Shown piece after piece: positions 49,138 to 57,836 of a stretch of 64,000 nt of DNA; position 1 is the first letter of the stretch; each line of letters starts with the position of its first letter. The DNA comes from Caulobacter sp. BP25 (GTDB taxonomy: Bacteria > Pseudomonadota > Alphaproteobacteria > Caulobacterales > Caulobacteraceae): the NCBI RefSeq assembly GCF_002737755.1, contig NZ_PEGH01000009.1, forward strand, positions 173,655 through 237,654, in the 5' to 3' direction. Under the pieces are notes generated by a model that was given only the letters and a program-made list of their open reading frames with translations, was not told the DNA's origin and did not search any database. Made by a program: the position numbers and the translations under genes.

Positions 49138-50001
49138 ATGACGCACAACCATGAAGGGGTGCGATTTCCGCACCTGCCTGTTTCCTCGGCCGAGCCGCCG
49201 GCGCCTTGGATCGGGGGAAAGCGCCACCTGGCCAAGCGGATCTGCCAGGTGCTGGCCAGCACGCCACACGACGCTTACTGCGAGGTTTTCCTCGGCATGG
49301 GCGGCGTCTTCCTGCGCCGATCGGTACGGCCGGCCGTCGAGGTCATCAACGACGTATCCGGCGACGTCGTCACCTTGTTCCGGGTTCTGCGCTCGCACCC
49401 CGAGGCCCTACTGCGCGAGCTGCGCTGGCGGCCGGCGATGCGGGTCGAGTTCGATCACCTCAAGACAGCGCCGTCGCATGATCTGACTGATATCGAACGC
49501 GCTGCGCGGGTGCTCTACCTACAGACCCTGGCCTTCGGCGGGAAGGTTCGCGGGCGTGCGTTCGGCGTTGATCCTTACAGCGCTCGCAACTTCGACTTGG
49601 CGCGCCTCGAGCCCCGCCTGAAGCGGATCCACGACCGCCTCGCCGGTGTCATCATCGAGAACCTGGACTGGGCGGACTTCATCCCGCGCTATGACCGGCC
49701 GGGGACCCTGTTCTATCTCGATCCGCCCTACTACGGATCCGAGGACGACTACGGCCGCGAGGTCTTCGCCCGGGCGGACTTCCTGCGCCTGGCCGACGCC
49801 CTGGCCAGCATCCGCGGGCGCTTCCTGCTGTCGATCAACGATGTCCCGGAAATGCGAGCGGCGTTCGCATGGGCGGATCTCGAGGCGGTGCGGACGACGT
49901 ACTCGATCGCCGGCGGCGAGCACGCCGCGCCGGCGGCCGAGCTGCTGATCGCCAAGGGCGTTCCGCTCGCCCTGGCAGAGCCACAAAGGGCGCTGTTCTA
50001 A
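49138..50001 (+). CDS. D12-class (Dam-like) DNA adenine methyltransferase
   Basis: 287 residues with a good GGAG site. AdoMet motif PWIGGKRHLAKRI (about residue 22), the EVFLGMGGVFL block and catalytic YLDPPYYG (about residue 194) are all present. The family methylates adenine N6 in GATC or a related site. No endonuclease partner is near. Its own terminator follows. Includes one copy of the 17-bp palindrome (49853-49869). Confidence 0.93.
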   Translation: MTHNHEGVRFPHLPVSSAEPPAPWIGGKRHLAKRICQVLASTPHDAYCEVFLGMGGVFLRRSVRPAVEVINDVSGDVVTLFRVLRSHPEALLRELRWRPAMRVEFDHLKTAPSHDLTDIERAARVLYLQTLAFGGKVRGRAFGVDPYSARNFDLARLEPRLKRIHDRLAGVIIENLDWADFIPRYDRPGTLFYLDPPYYGSEDDYGREVFARADFLRLADALASIRGRFLLSINDVPEMRAAFAWADLEAVRTTYSIAGGEHAAPAAELLIAKGVPLALAEPQRALF

Positions 50002-50034
50002 GACAGAGCCCGCCTCCATAGCCGCCCGACCTCC

Positions 50035-50065
50035 AAGCCCCGCGCGCCCACGCGGGGCTTTTTTT
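50035..50065 (+). terminator. Terminator after the Dam-like gene
   Basis: AAGCCCCGCG, a 6-nt loop and CGCGGGGCTT followed by seven T in a row. Strong intrinsic terminator closing phage transcription toward the host. Confidence 0.92.
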
Positions 50066-50147
50066 GTCTGCAGGGCGGGCGAACTACGAGGACGTCGATC
50101 GACGCCGCCCGAAATCCCCCGCACCCCCTGGTTTGATTAGAAACGGC

Positions 50148-50171
50148 ATCTGGCGAAAGGGTTCGCCAGAT
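50148..50171. repeat. Perfect 10-bp inverted repeat near attR
   Basis: ATCTGGCGAA-AGGG-TTCGCCAGAT. Located about 120 bp inside the right end, without a T tract. Could be a binding site for the recombinase or a helper protein. Confidence 0.6.
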
Positions 50172-50261
50172 CCTTACAGGCGCACAGCACGCGGCATCAG
50201 GCCTCTGAGCTAGCCTTGGTCGGGCGGAGGAAGGGTCAAACGGCCAAGCGGACCAGACCGA

Positions 50262-50309
50262 GAACGGAAGTGGGTTCCGTTTTGCACACCGCCCCCGCCA
50301 CCAGGACGG
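50262..50309. other. Candidate attR with mirrored hairpin
   Basis: 50289-50303 repeats the tRNA 3' end (CCGCCCCC-GCCACCA, one base shorter than 778-793), and 50301-50309 repeats CCAGGACGG of 825-833. Just inside, 50262-50279 is the inverse of 796-813 with one mismatch. Which of the two direct repeats holds the crossover cannot be decided from one sequence. Confidence 0.55.
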
Positions 50310-50396
50310 ACTGATTTCCCTTTGAAATCAAAAAGCTTTCGCGGCGGTGAAGCCCTCGCGCCCGCGTGGTCGTGAACCGTCGATCGCTCTCTAAGC

Positions 50397-51365
50397 TCAG
50401 GATGACGATTGACCGCCCGCGCTCGCGATGACCGCCGGCGCTCGGCCGCGCAGGCCGCGGCGCTCCAGATAGTCGATCAGCGCGGCGGGGTGGTCGGTCT
50501 GGACGATGCTGGCGCCCTGGTCGATCAGCCGTCCCCAGGCGCGGTCAGGATCGCGCAGGGCCTGGCGGTCGCCGGACTGGTCGAGCATGCGCCGCCAGCC
50601 CTTGTCCGCCAGGGTGTTGGCCCAGACGCGGATGCGGGCGGCGCGGGCCGCGTCGCGGACGGCCGTGAAGCCCTGGCCCTTCAGCGCCACGGTCTCGACC
50701 GCCGGAATCTGACGGGCGCCGGACGCCTGGCGAAGGATAATGCCGGCCAGGTCGCGGGGCGTTCTGGCCGCTTTGGCCGCGACCATCGGCATGAAGGCCA
50801 GGCCCTGATACGGTGCCTGGTCGGCGATCGGCGGCGCGCCGAACCGGGCCTTGGCCTTGAACAGCACCCAGTCGGCCGCCTCGGCGCGACGGACGACCTG
50901 CGCGGCCTGCGCGGCGTAGGGACCCTTGAGGTCGATATTGACCAGGATGCGGCCACGCGCGGTGCGCAGGAACGCTTCCAGCGTTGGCGGGGCCTCATCC
51001 TGGCTGCCCTTCAGGCGCAGGGCCTGGACCTCCGCGAGGGTGAGGTCGGCGATGCGGCCCTTGCCATTGCTGGTCCGGTCGACCTTGGCGTCGTGCATGA
51101 CCACCAGATGGCCATCGCGCGTGCGGCGCACGTCGATTTCGACGAGATCCACGCCCAGAGCCACACAACGCTCAAGCGCGGCCAGCGAGTTCTCGGGAAC
51201 AGCGTGCTCGAAGCCATGGCTGGGCGCGGCGCGATGACAGGCGCGGTGGGCCACCACCAGGACGCCGTCGCCGGGATCGTAGAGGCGATCGCGCAAGCCC
51301 CCGGCGGCGGCCGGCCAGGCCGCGGCGCATAGTGCCAGCACGAGCGAGATGGACAACAATCGCAC
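50397..51365 (-). CDS. Exported glycerophosphodiester phosphodiesterase
   Basis: 322 residues from GTG 51365, chosen because a perfect signal peptide then starts (RLLSISLVLALCAAAWPAAA). The GDPD motifs are clear: VVAHRACHRAAP, PENSLAALERCVALG, VEIDVRRTRDGHLVVMHDAK. It splits glycerophosphodiesters to glycerol-3-phosphate and an alcohol in the periplasm. A longer frame to 51497 begins with TTG and is less likely. Host gene just beyond the prophage. Confidence 0.9.
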   Translation of the reverse strand: MRLLSISLVLALCAAAWPAAAGGLRDRLYDPGDGVLVVAHRACHRAAPSHGFEHAVPENSLAALERCVALGVDLVEIDVRRTRDGHLVVMHDAKVDRTSNGKGRIADLTLAEVQALRLKGSQDEAPPTLEAFLRTARGRILVNIDLKGPYAAQAAQVVRRAEAADWVLFKAKARFGAPPIADQAPYQGLAFMPMVAAKAARTPRDLAGIILRQASGARQIPAVETVALKGQGFTAVRDAARAARIRVWANTLADKGWRRMLDQSGDRQALRDPDRAWGRLIDQGASIVQTDHPAALIDYLERRGLRGRAPAVIASAGGQSSS

Positions 51366-51662
51366 AACCAAGGCCCCCCGGCCTTTTGCCAAACCATGAC
51401 CGAGTCGCGCGACAGGCGTGCGTCGTTCCGGGCTCGGAGATGTGACGGCGCCGCTGCCGCCCTCCCTCAGGTGAGGCGCGTCGCCGTTGTTGTCCAATGA
51501 AGCTTTGTTCAGAAGGCCGTGAGAGGCGGCCGACCAAGGTCACGACTCCTCGGTCGGCCAACAGGCCGGCGGGTGGGGACGCCAGCTTGCTCTCGGGGAC
51601 AAGACGCCACCGGTCGCCGCGCGCCGCCATGCGGGTGATCAAATTCCAGTTGAACGCGCGGC

Positions 51663-53144
51663 TCAGCCCTGGCCCAGCACGCCGCCCTCGTGAACCTCGG
51701 GCAGACAGGCGTTGAGGCGGCACCTGAGACCTTCGGGGCGATAGTCCATCGACGCCTCGCCCTTCAGCTCGCCGCGCAGGCTGCGTTCTATCAGCCGCGA
51801 GCCGAAACCCTTGCGGGTCGGCGGCGAGACGGGCGGTCCGCCGGCCTCGTTCCAGATGACATCCAGCGCGCGGCTTTCCGGGTCGTAGGTCCAGGCCAGC
51901 CGCACCTGGCCCGTCGCGTTAGACAGAGCGCCATACTTCAGGGCGTTGGTCGCCAGCTCGTGGAAGGTCAGGGCCATGGTCAGGGCGCCGCCCGGCTGCA
52001 TCCAGACCGAGGGCCCCTCGATGGTGACCCGCGCGCCGGCCTCGTCGAACGGCTGCAGGGCGCGCTCGGCCACCTCGCGCAGCTCAGCGCCGTGCCAGCT
52101 TTCGCGCGTCAGGATGTCGTGGACACGCGAGAGGCCCAGCAGGCGCGCTTCGAACTTCTCGAAAGCTACGATCGGATCGGGCTCGTTGCGCAGGGTCTGG
52201 GAGGCCATCGACTGGACCGTGGCCAGGGTGTTCTTCACCCGGTGGTTCAGTTCATTGATCAACAGGCGCAGCTGGGCCTGATAGCGGCCTTGCGCATCCT
52301 CGGCCTGCTTGCGGGCGCTGATGTCTGAGATGATCGCCAGGATATAGGCGGGCTGTCCGTCGACCCGGACCATCGAGGCGGTGAGGTGTATCCAGAGGTC
52401 GCCGCCCGGGACCCGCACCCGCCGTTCGGCCGAGCAGGTCTCGGCCTCGCCCGACAGCAGCTTGGCGGCGCTTTCCAGGGTGGCGGCCAGGGAGTCGGGA
52501 TGCATCAAATGTTGCAGCGTGGCGCCGAGCAAGCTCTCGCGATCGCGCTTCAGCAGGGCGCAGAAGGCGTCGTTGGCCTCCAGGATCGCGCCGGTGGGGG
52601 TCAGGCGGGCCACGCCCATGGCCGCCTGGTCGAACACCGCGCGATAGCGGGCCTCGGCAGCCTCCAACTTCATTCGCGCCTGGATGTTGGCGGTGACGAC
52701 CTCGGTGTAGAGAACAAGGCCGCCGATCTCGCCGGCGTCGGTGCGCCAGGGCGCCATCGACCAGCGGATCCACTCGGTGCGGCCGTCACGGTCGATGTAA
52801 GGGTCGCCTTCGTGGCGCAGCTCGACCCCCTCGGCCAAGACGCGGGCGTGCAGGTCGCGCCACTTCTGGGGCACCTCGGGAAAGGCGTCGTAGTGCAGAC
52901 GGCCGATCAGCGGCATGTCGGCGGGCAGGTGCTGGTCGGTCAGATACTGCCGCGAGGCGGCCAGATAGCGCATCTGGCTGTCGAAGATGGCGATGCCCAG
53001 CGGCGCATGCTTCAGCGCGGTGGTCACGCTGGGAGACGCGGACAGAGGCGGAGCGTCTTCGATCATCCCGGTCATCGTATCGGCGTCAGCGCTCCCTATG
53101 ACTGACTTTCCCGTGAGGCTTACCGATAACGCGGTTCGCGTCAT
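51663..53144 (-). CDS. PAS-PAS HWE-family sensor histidine kinase
   Basis: 493 residues. Two PAS domains (about 38-160 and 165-285), then the dimerisation helix with the phospho-acceptor His in LLINELNHRVKNTLA, an HWE-type HELATNALKYGAL N-box and a short ATPase end (KGFGSRLIERSL). It has no membrane segment, so it senses in the cytoplasm. Its ATG overlaps the Lrp stop, so the two are translated together. Confidence 0.92.
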   Translation of the reverse strand: MTRTALSVSLTGKSVIGSADADTMTGMIEDAPPLSASPSVTTALKHAPLGIAIFDSQMRYLAASRQYLTDQHLPADMPLIGRLHYDAFPEVPQKWRDLHARVLAEGVELRHEGDPYIDRDGRTEWIRWSMAPWRTDAGEIGGLVLYTEVVTANIQARMKLEAAEARYRAVFDQAAMGVARLTPTGAILEANDAFCALLKRDRESLLGATLQHLMHPDSLAATLESAAKLLSGEAETCSAERRVRVPGGDLWIHLTASMVRVDGQPAYILAIISDISARKQAEDAQGRYQAQLRLLINELNHRVKNTLATVQSMASQTLRNEPDPIVAFEKFEARLLGLSRVHDILTRESWHGAELREVAERALQPFDEAGARVTIEGPSVWMQPGGALTMALTFHELATNALKYGALSNATGQVRLAWTYDPESRALDVIWNEAGGPPVSPPTRKGFGSRLIERSLRGELKGEASMDYRPEGLRCRLNACLPEVHEGGVLGQG

Positions 53145-53599
53145 CCCGTCACCGGAAACACGCGGGTCTGTTTCACCACGCCATAGGCAAAGCTGGTGTC
53201 GATCGAGGCGATGCCAGGGATGGCGTGCAGCTTGCGCCGCATGAAGTCCTCATAGGCCTCCAGGCTGTCGACGATGACCCGCAGCAGATAGTCGTCGCCG
53301 CCGGCCAGCAGGAAGCAGTCCAGGATCTGGTCGATCCGCGCCACGGCCGCCTCGAAGCCCTGGATCAGGTCCTGGCCGTGGCGGTCCAGACGCACCCGGA
53401 CAAAGACGGTGATCGGCAGGCCGTAGGCCTTCTGGTCGACGAGGGCGGTGTAGCCCTTGATCACGCCCTCGGCCTCGAGATTGCGCACCCGGCGCAGGCA
53501 GGGCGAGGGGGACAGGTTCACACGCTCGGCCAGCTCCTGATTGGTTAGGCGGCCGTCCTTCTGCAACTCGCGGATGATCTGGCGATCCTTGGCGTCCAT
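53141..53599 (-). CDS. Lrp/AsnC-family regulator
   Basis: 152 residues. Winged HTH (DRQIIRELQKDGRLTNQELA, PSPCLRRVRNLE) then the RAM ligand domain (VFVRVRLDRHG, LLAGGDDYLLRVIV). Divergent from the methionine gamma-lyase-like gene with 107 bp between, the usual layout for an amino-acid-sensing Lrp controlling its neighbour. Confidence 0.93.
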   Translation of the reverse strand: MDAKDRQIIRELQKDGRLTNQELAERVNLSPSPCLRRVRNLEAEGVIKGYTALVDQKAYGLPITVFVRVRLDRHGQDLIQGFEAAVARIDQILDCFLLAGGDDYLLRVIVDSLEAYEDFMRRKLHAIPGIASIDTSFAYGVVKQTRVFPVTG

Positions 53600-53706
53600 G
53601 CCCGGCCTCCTGAGCAGAATCTGCCAAAATAGAACCTCACCGTGGCAGAGTTCGCAATCCGCCGCGCCGCTTCAAGGATCACAGTAGCCTCAAAAGGGAG
53701 CGATCC

Positions 53707-54939
53707 ATGCGCGGCGATCAAGGCGGCTTTTCCACCCGAGCCATCCATGCGGGCTATGACCCCGCCGACGAGCATGGCGCGCTGACGCCGCCCGTTCACC
53801 TGACCTCGACCTTCGCCTTCGAGAGCGCCGAGGCTGGCGGCGAGATGTTCGCCGGCATGCGGGAAGGGCACTTCTATTCGCGCATCTCCAATCCCACGAC
53901 CGATCTCCTGGAGCGCCGTCTGGCCAGCCTTGAGGGCGGCGAGGCGGCGGTGGCGACGGCCTCAGGCATGGGGGCGATCACGGCGGTGCTGTGGAGCTTC
54001 CTTAAGGCCGGCGACGAGGTGATCACCGACCAGACCCTGTACGGCTGCACCTTCGCCTTCATGCGTGATGGCCTGACCCGCTTTGGTGTTACCGTGCGCC
54101 AGGTGGACATGACCGATCCTGGCGCCCTGGCGGCGGCGATCTCGGACAAGACCCGCATTGTCTATTTCGAGACGCCGGCCAATCCGAACATGCGCCTCGT
54201 CGACATCGCCGCGATAAGCGCCATCGCCCGGGCGGCCGGCGCCAAGGTGGTGGTGGACAACACCTACGCCACGCCGGTGCTGACCCGGCCGCTCGGCCTG
54301 GGCGCCGACATCGTCGTCCACTCGGCCACCAAGTACCTGGGCGGCCATGGCGACCTCGTGGGCGGGATCGCCGTCGGCGGCGTCGAGGACATGGGCCGCG
54401 TGCGCCTGGTGGGGGTCAAGGACATGACCGGCGCGGTGATGTCGCCGTTCACGGCCTTCCTGGTGATGCGAGGCCTGAAGACCCTGTCGCTGCGCATGGC
54501 GCGTCACGGCGAGAGCGCTCTGGCCGTGGCGCGCTGGCTGGAGACCCATCCGGCGGTGGCGGGGGTGTTCTATCCGGGCCTCTTCAGCTTTGCGCAGCAT
54601 GCGCTGGCCGCGCGGCAGATGGCCCACGGCGGCGGCATGATGGCGTTCGAGCTGAAGGGCGGGCACGCGGCGGGCGTGGCGATGATGAACCGCTTGACCC
54701 TGATCCGCCGGGCCGTCTCGCTGGGCGACGCCGAGACCCTGATCCAGCATCCGGCCAGCATGACCCACTCGACCTACACCCCCGAAGAGCGCGCCGAGGC
54801 GGGGATCGGCGAGGGGATGGTGCGGCTGTCGGTGGGGCTGGAGGACGTTGCCGATATTCTCGGCGATCTGGAGCGGGCGCTGGACTCTCAAATCCCGACC
54901 TCCCCGGCGAATGCCGGGGTCCAGACTCACGCGCGGTGA
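53707..54939 (+). CDS. Methionine gamma-lyase-like PLP enzyme
   Basis: 410 residues of the Cys/Met metabolism PLP family. YSRISNPTTDLLERRLASLEGG at the N-terminus and the PLP Lys in HSATKYLGGHGD are characteristic. Family members split methionine or homocysteine, or form cystathionine; the divergent Lrp gene and overall fit favour methionine gamma-lyase. The last 17 residues (SQIPTSPANAGVQTHAR) come from an intergenic palindromic repeat and look non-native. Confidence 0.87.
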   Translation: MRGDQGGFSTRAIHAGYDPADEHGALTPPVHLTSTFAFESAEAGGEMFAGMREGHFYSRISNPTTDLLERRLASLEGGEAAVATASGMGAITAVLWSFLKAGDEVITDQTLYGCTFAFMRDGLTRFGVTVRQVDMTDPGALAAAISDKTRIVYFETPANPNMRLVDIAAISAIARAAGAKVVVDNTYATPVLTRPLGLGADIVVHSATKYLGGHGDLVGGIAVGGVEDMGRVRLVGVKDMTGAVMSPFTAFLVMRGLKTLSLRMARHGESALAVARWLETHPAVAGVFYPGLFSFAQHALAARQMAHGGGMMAFELKGGHAAGVAMMNRLTLIRRAVSLGDAETLIQHPASMTHSTYTPEERAEAGIGEGMVRLSVGLEDVADILGDLERALDSQIPTSPANAGVQTHAR

Positions 54940-55023
54940 TTCCGGTAAGCGCGCCTACCGCCTTGCCAATCGTCGCGGTGTCGCGGGTTTGATCTGGGCC
55001 CCGGCATTCGCCGGGGAGGTCGG
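54895..55023. repeat. REP-like inverted repeat pair
   Basis: A 30-bp unit starting CCGACCTCCCCGGCGAATG (54895-54924) recurs inverted with one mismatch at 54994-55023; each arm itself contains CCCCGGC/GCCGGGG. It forms a large hairpin after the lyase gene and supplies its last codons. Confidence 0.85.
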
Positions 55024-55088
55024 AGGAAGAAGCTCGGAAACCTTCATTTTGAACAGCCGATTAACTGCGTCGTGCCTTTATCAAAGGC

Positions 55089-55436
55089 ATGGCGAAACCT
55101 GGCATTGAAGCTGATCGGCGAAGCAGCGCGCGGTTGCCGACGAACCGCTCGGGCAAGGTCCTGTGCGGTGCCTTCGCCTGGGACTGCGTGATCCGCGATC
55201 TGTCGGGCCAGGGCGCCAAGGTGCAGATGCTGGCCAGCGCCGCCCCGCCCAGTCAGGCGCAGCTGGTCGATCTGGTCGCCGGCCAGGCGCACGACGTGAT
55301 GGTCGCTTGGCAGCGCGAGCGCGAGGTGGGGATGCGCATCGTGCGGACCTATGACCTGCGCGGCCTGGCCCCGGCGGCCGTTGGGACCGCCAAGCGTATC
55401 TGGCAGGCCTTCCACGCCGAAGCGCCGACGAGCTGA
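55089..55436 (+). CDS. PilZ-domain protein
   Basis: 115 residues, a single domain. The c-di-GMP binding elements are a basic start (RRSSARLPTNRSGKV) and DLSGQGAKV, close to the D/NxSxxG motif. It probably couples c-di-GMP to motility or envelope functions. Convergent with the XRE gene, with a shared terminator. Confidence 0.85.
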   Translation: MAKPGIEADRRSSARLPTNRSGKVLCGAFAWDCVIRDLSGQGAKVQMLASAAPPSQAQLVDLVAGQAHDVMVAWQREREVGMRIVRTYDLRGLAPAAVGTAKRIWQAFHAEAPTS

Positions 55437-55466
55437 GCCTTCAGAACGGGTCTCCAGACATGACAA

Positions 55467-55493
55467 AGGCCTCGGGTGAGCGGTCCGAGGCCT
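55467..55493. terminator. Bidirectional terminator
   Basis: AGGCCTCGG and CCGAGGCCT (9-bp stem, 9-nt loop) between convergent PilZ and XRE genes, with short A/T tracts on each side. Confidence 0.75.
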
Positions 55494-55526
55494 CGTCAAA
55501 ATCACGGAAACTTGGAGTCGCTTCCC

Positions 55527-55961
55527 TTAAGCGACTTCGTTCCGTTGGGCTTCGTCGGCCATGGCGCGGACCAGGTCGAGCACCTGGCGGCGCACGCGGC
55601 CGCGACCGATGCGCGGGAACACCTCGGCTAGTTCCAGGCCTTCCGGCGTGGTCAGGAACTCTTGCACCACCTTCTCGGCGTGCTGGGCGGTCGCGTCGAT
55701 CTCGGCGCCGCTCATCGGGTCGGCCAGACCCTCGAAGAAGAACGACACCGGGACCTGCAGGGTCTTGGCGATGTCATACAGCTTGCTGGCGCTGACGCGA
55801 TTGGCGCCGCGCTCGTACTTCTGGACCTGCTGGAAGGTCAGCCCCAGGGAGTCCGCCAGCTGTTCTTGGCTTACGCCCATCAGCTTGCGGCGCATCCGCA
55901 CCCGGCCGCCGACGTGCAAGTCGACGGGGTTGGGGCGTCGGCCTTCGGTGTCTTCGCTCAT
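55527..55961 (-). CDS. Host XRE-family regulator
   Basis: 144 residues from ATG 55961. HTH segment QEQLADSLGLTFQQVQKYERG, followed by RVSASKLYDIAKTLQVPVSF and a short C-terminal domain. It is the close relative of the prophage protein at 8959-9405. Such proteins are conserved in Caulobacterales. Monocistronic. Confidence 0.9.
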   Translation of the reverse strand: MSEDTEGRRPNPVDLHVGGRVRMRRKLMGVSQEQLADSLGLTFQQVQKYERGANRVSASKLYDIAKTLQVPVSFFFEGLADPMSGAEIDATAQHAEKVVQEFLTTPEGLELAEVFPRIGRGRVRRQVLDLVRAMADEAQRNEVA

Positions 55962-56216
55962 CTGTAAATCCGCCTCCAACGGTTGTTCAGCGAAAATGAC
56001 ACGACCGCCGCGTCGGTGGAAGCGAGCGAACGTCGGGCGCGGCGTTAGGTCGCGATAGCCGAGCTTGTTGCAAACGCCCGCAAAACGCGCGCGCGGCGGG
56101 CAGGTTGGAGCTTATCCGAAGGCAGATCAACGGTCAGGTCGCGCTCAGCTTTACCGACAGCGCGACGACTGTTAGCCGTGGGGGCGGAGGGACCCTGAAA
56201 CTGTAACGGATGCCGC

Positions 56217-57833
56217 ATGAGCGACGCCGCTCCTCCTGTCACGTCTTCCCGCCGCCAAAAAGGCTTTCTCGGCGCTGTCGAGAGACTCGGTAATCTCCTC
56301 CCCGAACCGGTCATGATCTTCGTCTGGCTGATCCTGGGCCTGATGGTCCTGTCGGCCCTCGGACAGGCCTTGGGCTGGTCCGCGTCGATCGCCTATGGCG
56401 GCGACGAAGCTCCGTCGTTCGGCGAGCTGGAGAATGGGATCCTGACCTATTCGGCCAGCAGCCTGTTCTCCGAGGCGAACATGGCCCGCCTCTTCACCGA
56501 GATGCCCAAGACGCTGACCAGCTTCGCCCCGCTGGGCCTGGTGCTGGTGGTGATCCTGGGCGCGGCCGTGGCCGAGCGGTCGGGCCTGTTCAGCGCCCTG
56601 ATCCGGGCCAGTCTGCGCGAGGCGCCCAAGAAGATCCTGACGCCCCTGGTGGTGGTCATCGGCATGGTCTCGCACCACGCCTCTGACGCGGCCTATGTGG
56701 TGTTCATCCCCCTGGCCGCGCTGCTCTACGCCGCCGTCGGGCGACACCCGCTGGCGGGCTTGGCCGCCGCCTTCGCCGCGGTGTCGGGGGGCTTCGCCGG
56801 CAATCTGACGCCAGGTCAGTTCGACGTGGTCCTGTTTGGTTTCACGCAAGAGGCGGCGCGGATCATTGATCCGTCGTGGACGATGAACCCGTTGGGCAAC
56901 TGGTGGTTCATCCTGGCGATCGTGGTGGTCTTCACGCCGATCGCTTGGTTCCTGACGGACCGCGTGGTCGAGCCGCGCCTGGGCCCCTGGGGCGGTCATG
57001 CGGACGACGCGCTCAAGGCCGAACTGGCCAAGTCCGCCGTCACGCCCGAGGAAAAGCGCGGTTTGAAGTTCGCGGGCTTGGCCGCGCTGGCTGTGGTGGC
57101 CCTGTTCGCCGCCCTCAGCCTCATGCCCGGCTATACGCCGCTGATCGACGAGACCAAGAGCGGTCCGGCCCAGCTCACGCCCTTCTATGGCGCGCTGATC
57201 GCCGGCTTCATGCTGCTGTTCCTGGCCAGCGGCGTCGCGTTCGGGGTCGGGACCGGCGCGGTGAAATCGGAAAGCGACGTGGTGGCCATGATGGCCGAGG
57301 GCGTGCGCTCGGTGGCGCCGTATGTGGTCTTCGCCTTCTTCGCCGCCCATTTCGTGGCGATGTTCAACTGGTCGCGCCTGGGGCCGATCCTGGCCATCCA
57401 CGGCGCTGAAACGCTTAAGGCGCTGAACCTGCCCGCGCCGGTGCTGCTGGTCAGCGTGCTGGGCTTTTCGTCGGTGCTGGATCTGTTCATCGGCTCGGCC
57501 TCGGCCAAGTGGAGCGCGCTGGCGCCCGTCGTGGTGCCGATGTTCATGCTGCTGGGCATCTCGCCGGAGATGACCACCGCCGCCTATCGCATGGGCGACA
57601 GCTTCACGAACCTGATGACCCCGCTGATGAGCTACTTCCCGCTGGTGCTGGCCATGACCCGGCGTTGGGATCCCGGCACGGGCGTGGGTTCGCTGCTGGC
57701 GCTGATGCTGCCCTATGCGCTGGCGTTCATGAGCGCGGGCGTGCTGATGACGCTGGCCTGGGTGGCGTTCGACTGGCCGCTGGGCCCTGCAGCCCAGGTC
57801 CACTACACCCCGCCCGGGGGGCTGTTGAAGTAG
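56217..57833 (+). CDS. AbgT-family transporter
   Basis: 538 residues, about 11 hydrophobic helices. LGNLLPEPVMIFVWLILGLM at the N-terminus, GMVSHHASDAAYVVFIPLAA and the SASAKWSALAPVVVPMFMLL block are diagnostic of the p-aminobenzoyl-glutamate transporter family, some of which export sulfonamides. Inner membrane. No linked hydrolase gene in view. Confidence 0.95.
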   Translation: MSDAAPPVTSSRRQKGFLGAVERLGNLLPEPVMIFVWLILGLMVLSALGQALGWSASIAYGGDEAPSFGELENGILTYSASSLFSEANMARLFTEMPKTLTSFAPLGLVLVVILGAAVAERSGLFSALIRASLREAPKKILTPLVVVIGMVSHHASDAAYVVFIPLAALLYAAVGRHPLAGLAAAFAAVSGGFAGNLTPGQFDVVLFGFTQEAARIIDPSWTMNPLGNWWFILAIVVVFTPIAWFLTDRVVEPRLGPWGGHADDALKAELAKSAVTPEEKRGLKFAGLAALAVVALFAALSLMPGYTPLIDETKSGPAQLTPFYGALIAGFMLLFLASGVAFGVGTGAVKSESDVVAMMAEGVRSVAPYVVFAFFAAHFVAMFNWSRLGPILAIHGAETLKALNLPAPVLLVSVLGFSSVLDLFIGSASAKWSALAPVVVPMFMLLGISPEMTTAAYRMGDSFTNLMTPLMSYFPLVLAMTRRWDPGTGVGSLLALMLPYALAFMSAGVLMTLAWVAFDWPLGPAAQVHYTPPGGLLK

Positions 57834-57836
57834 GGT

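Larger units (their letters stand above)
778..50309. mobile_element. Integrated lambda-like siphophage prophage (about 49.5 kb)
   Basis: A complete-looking set of integration, immunity, replication, packaging, head, tail and lysis genes lies between the tRNA-Met and the host glycerophosphodiesterase. The tRNA 3' end (778-793) recurs with one missing base at 50289-50303, and a 9-bp CCAGGACGG recurs at 825-833 and 50301-50309. Exact ends therefore fall somewhere in those two short windows. No structural or lysis gene is obviously destroyed apart from one frameshifted tail gene at 41332-42302, so the element may be inducible. Confidence 0.9.
50002..50396. other. Gene-free right prophage end and attR region
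   Basis: 395 bp without a gene. It holds the methylase terminator, a perfect 10-bp inverted repeat (50148-50171), a hairpin that mirrors the left end (50262-50285) and the candidate attR (50289-50309). From about 50310 it is host DNA up to the glycerophosphodiesterase. Confidence 0.75.

Noticed and set aside
56172..57803. 543-residue leftward frame opposite the transporter
   Set aside because: His/Gln/Arg-rich product, mirror of membrane helices; the transporter on the other strand is unmistakable.
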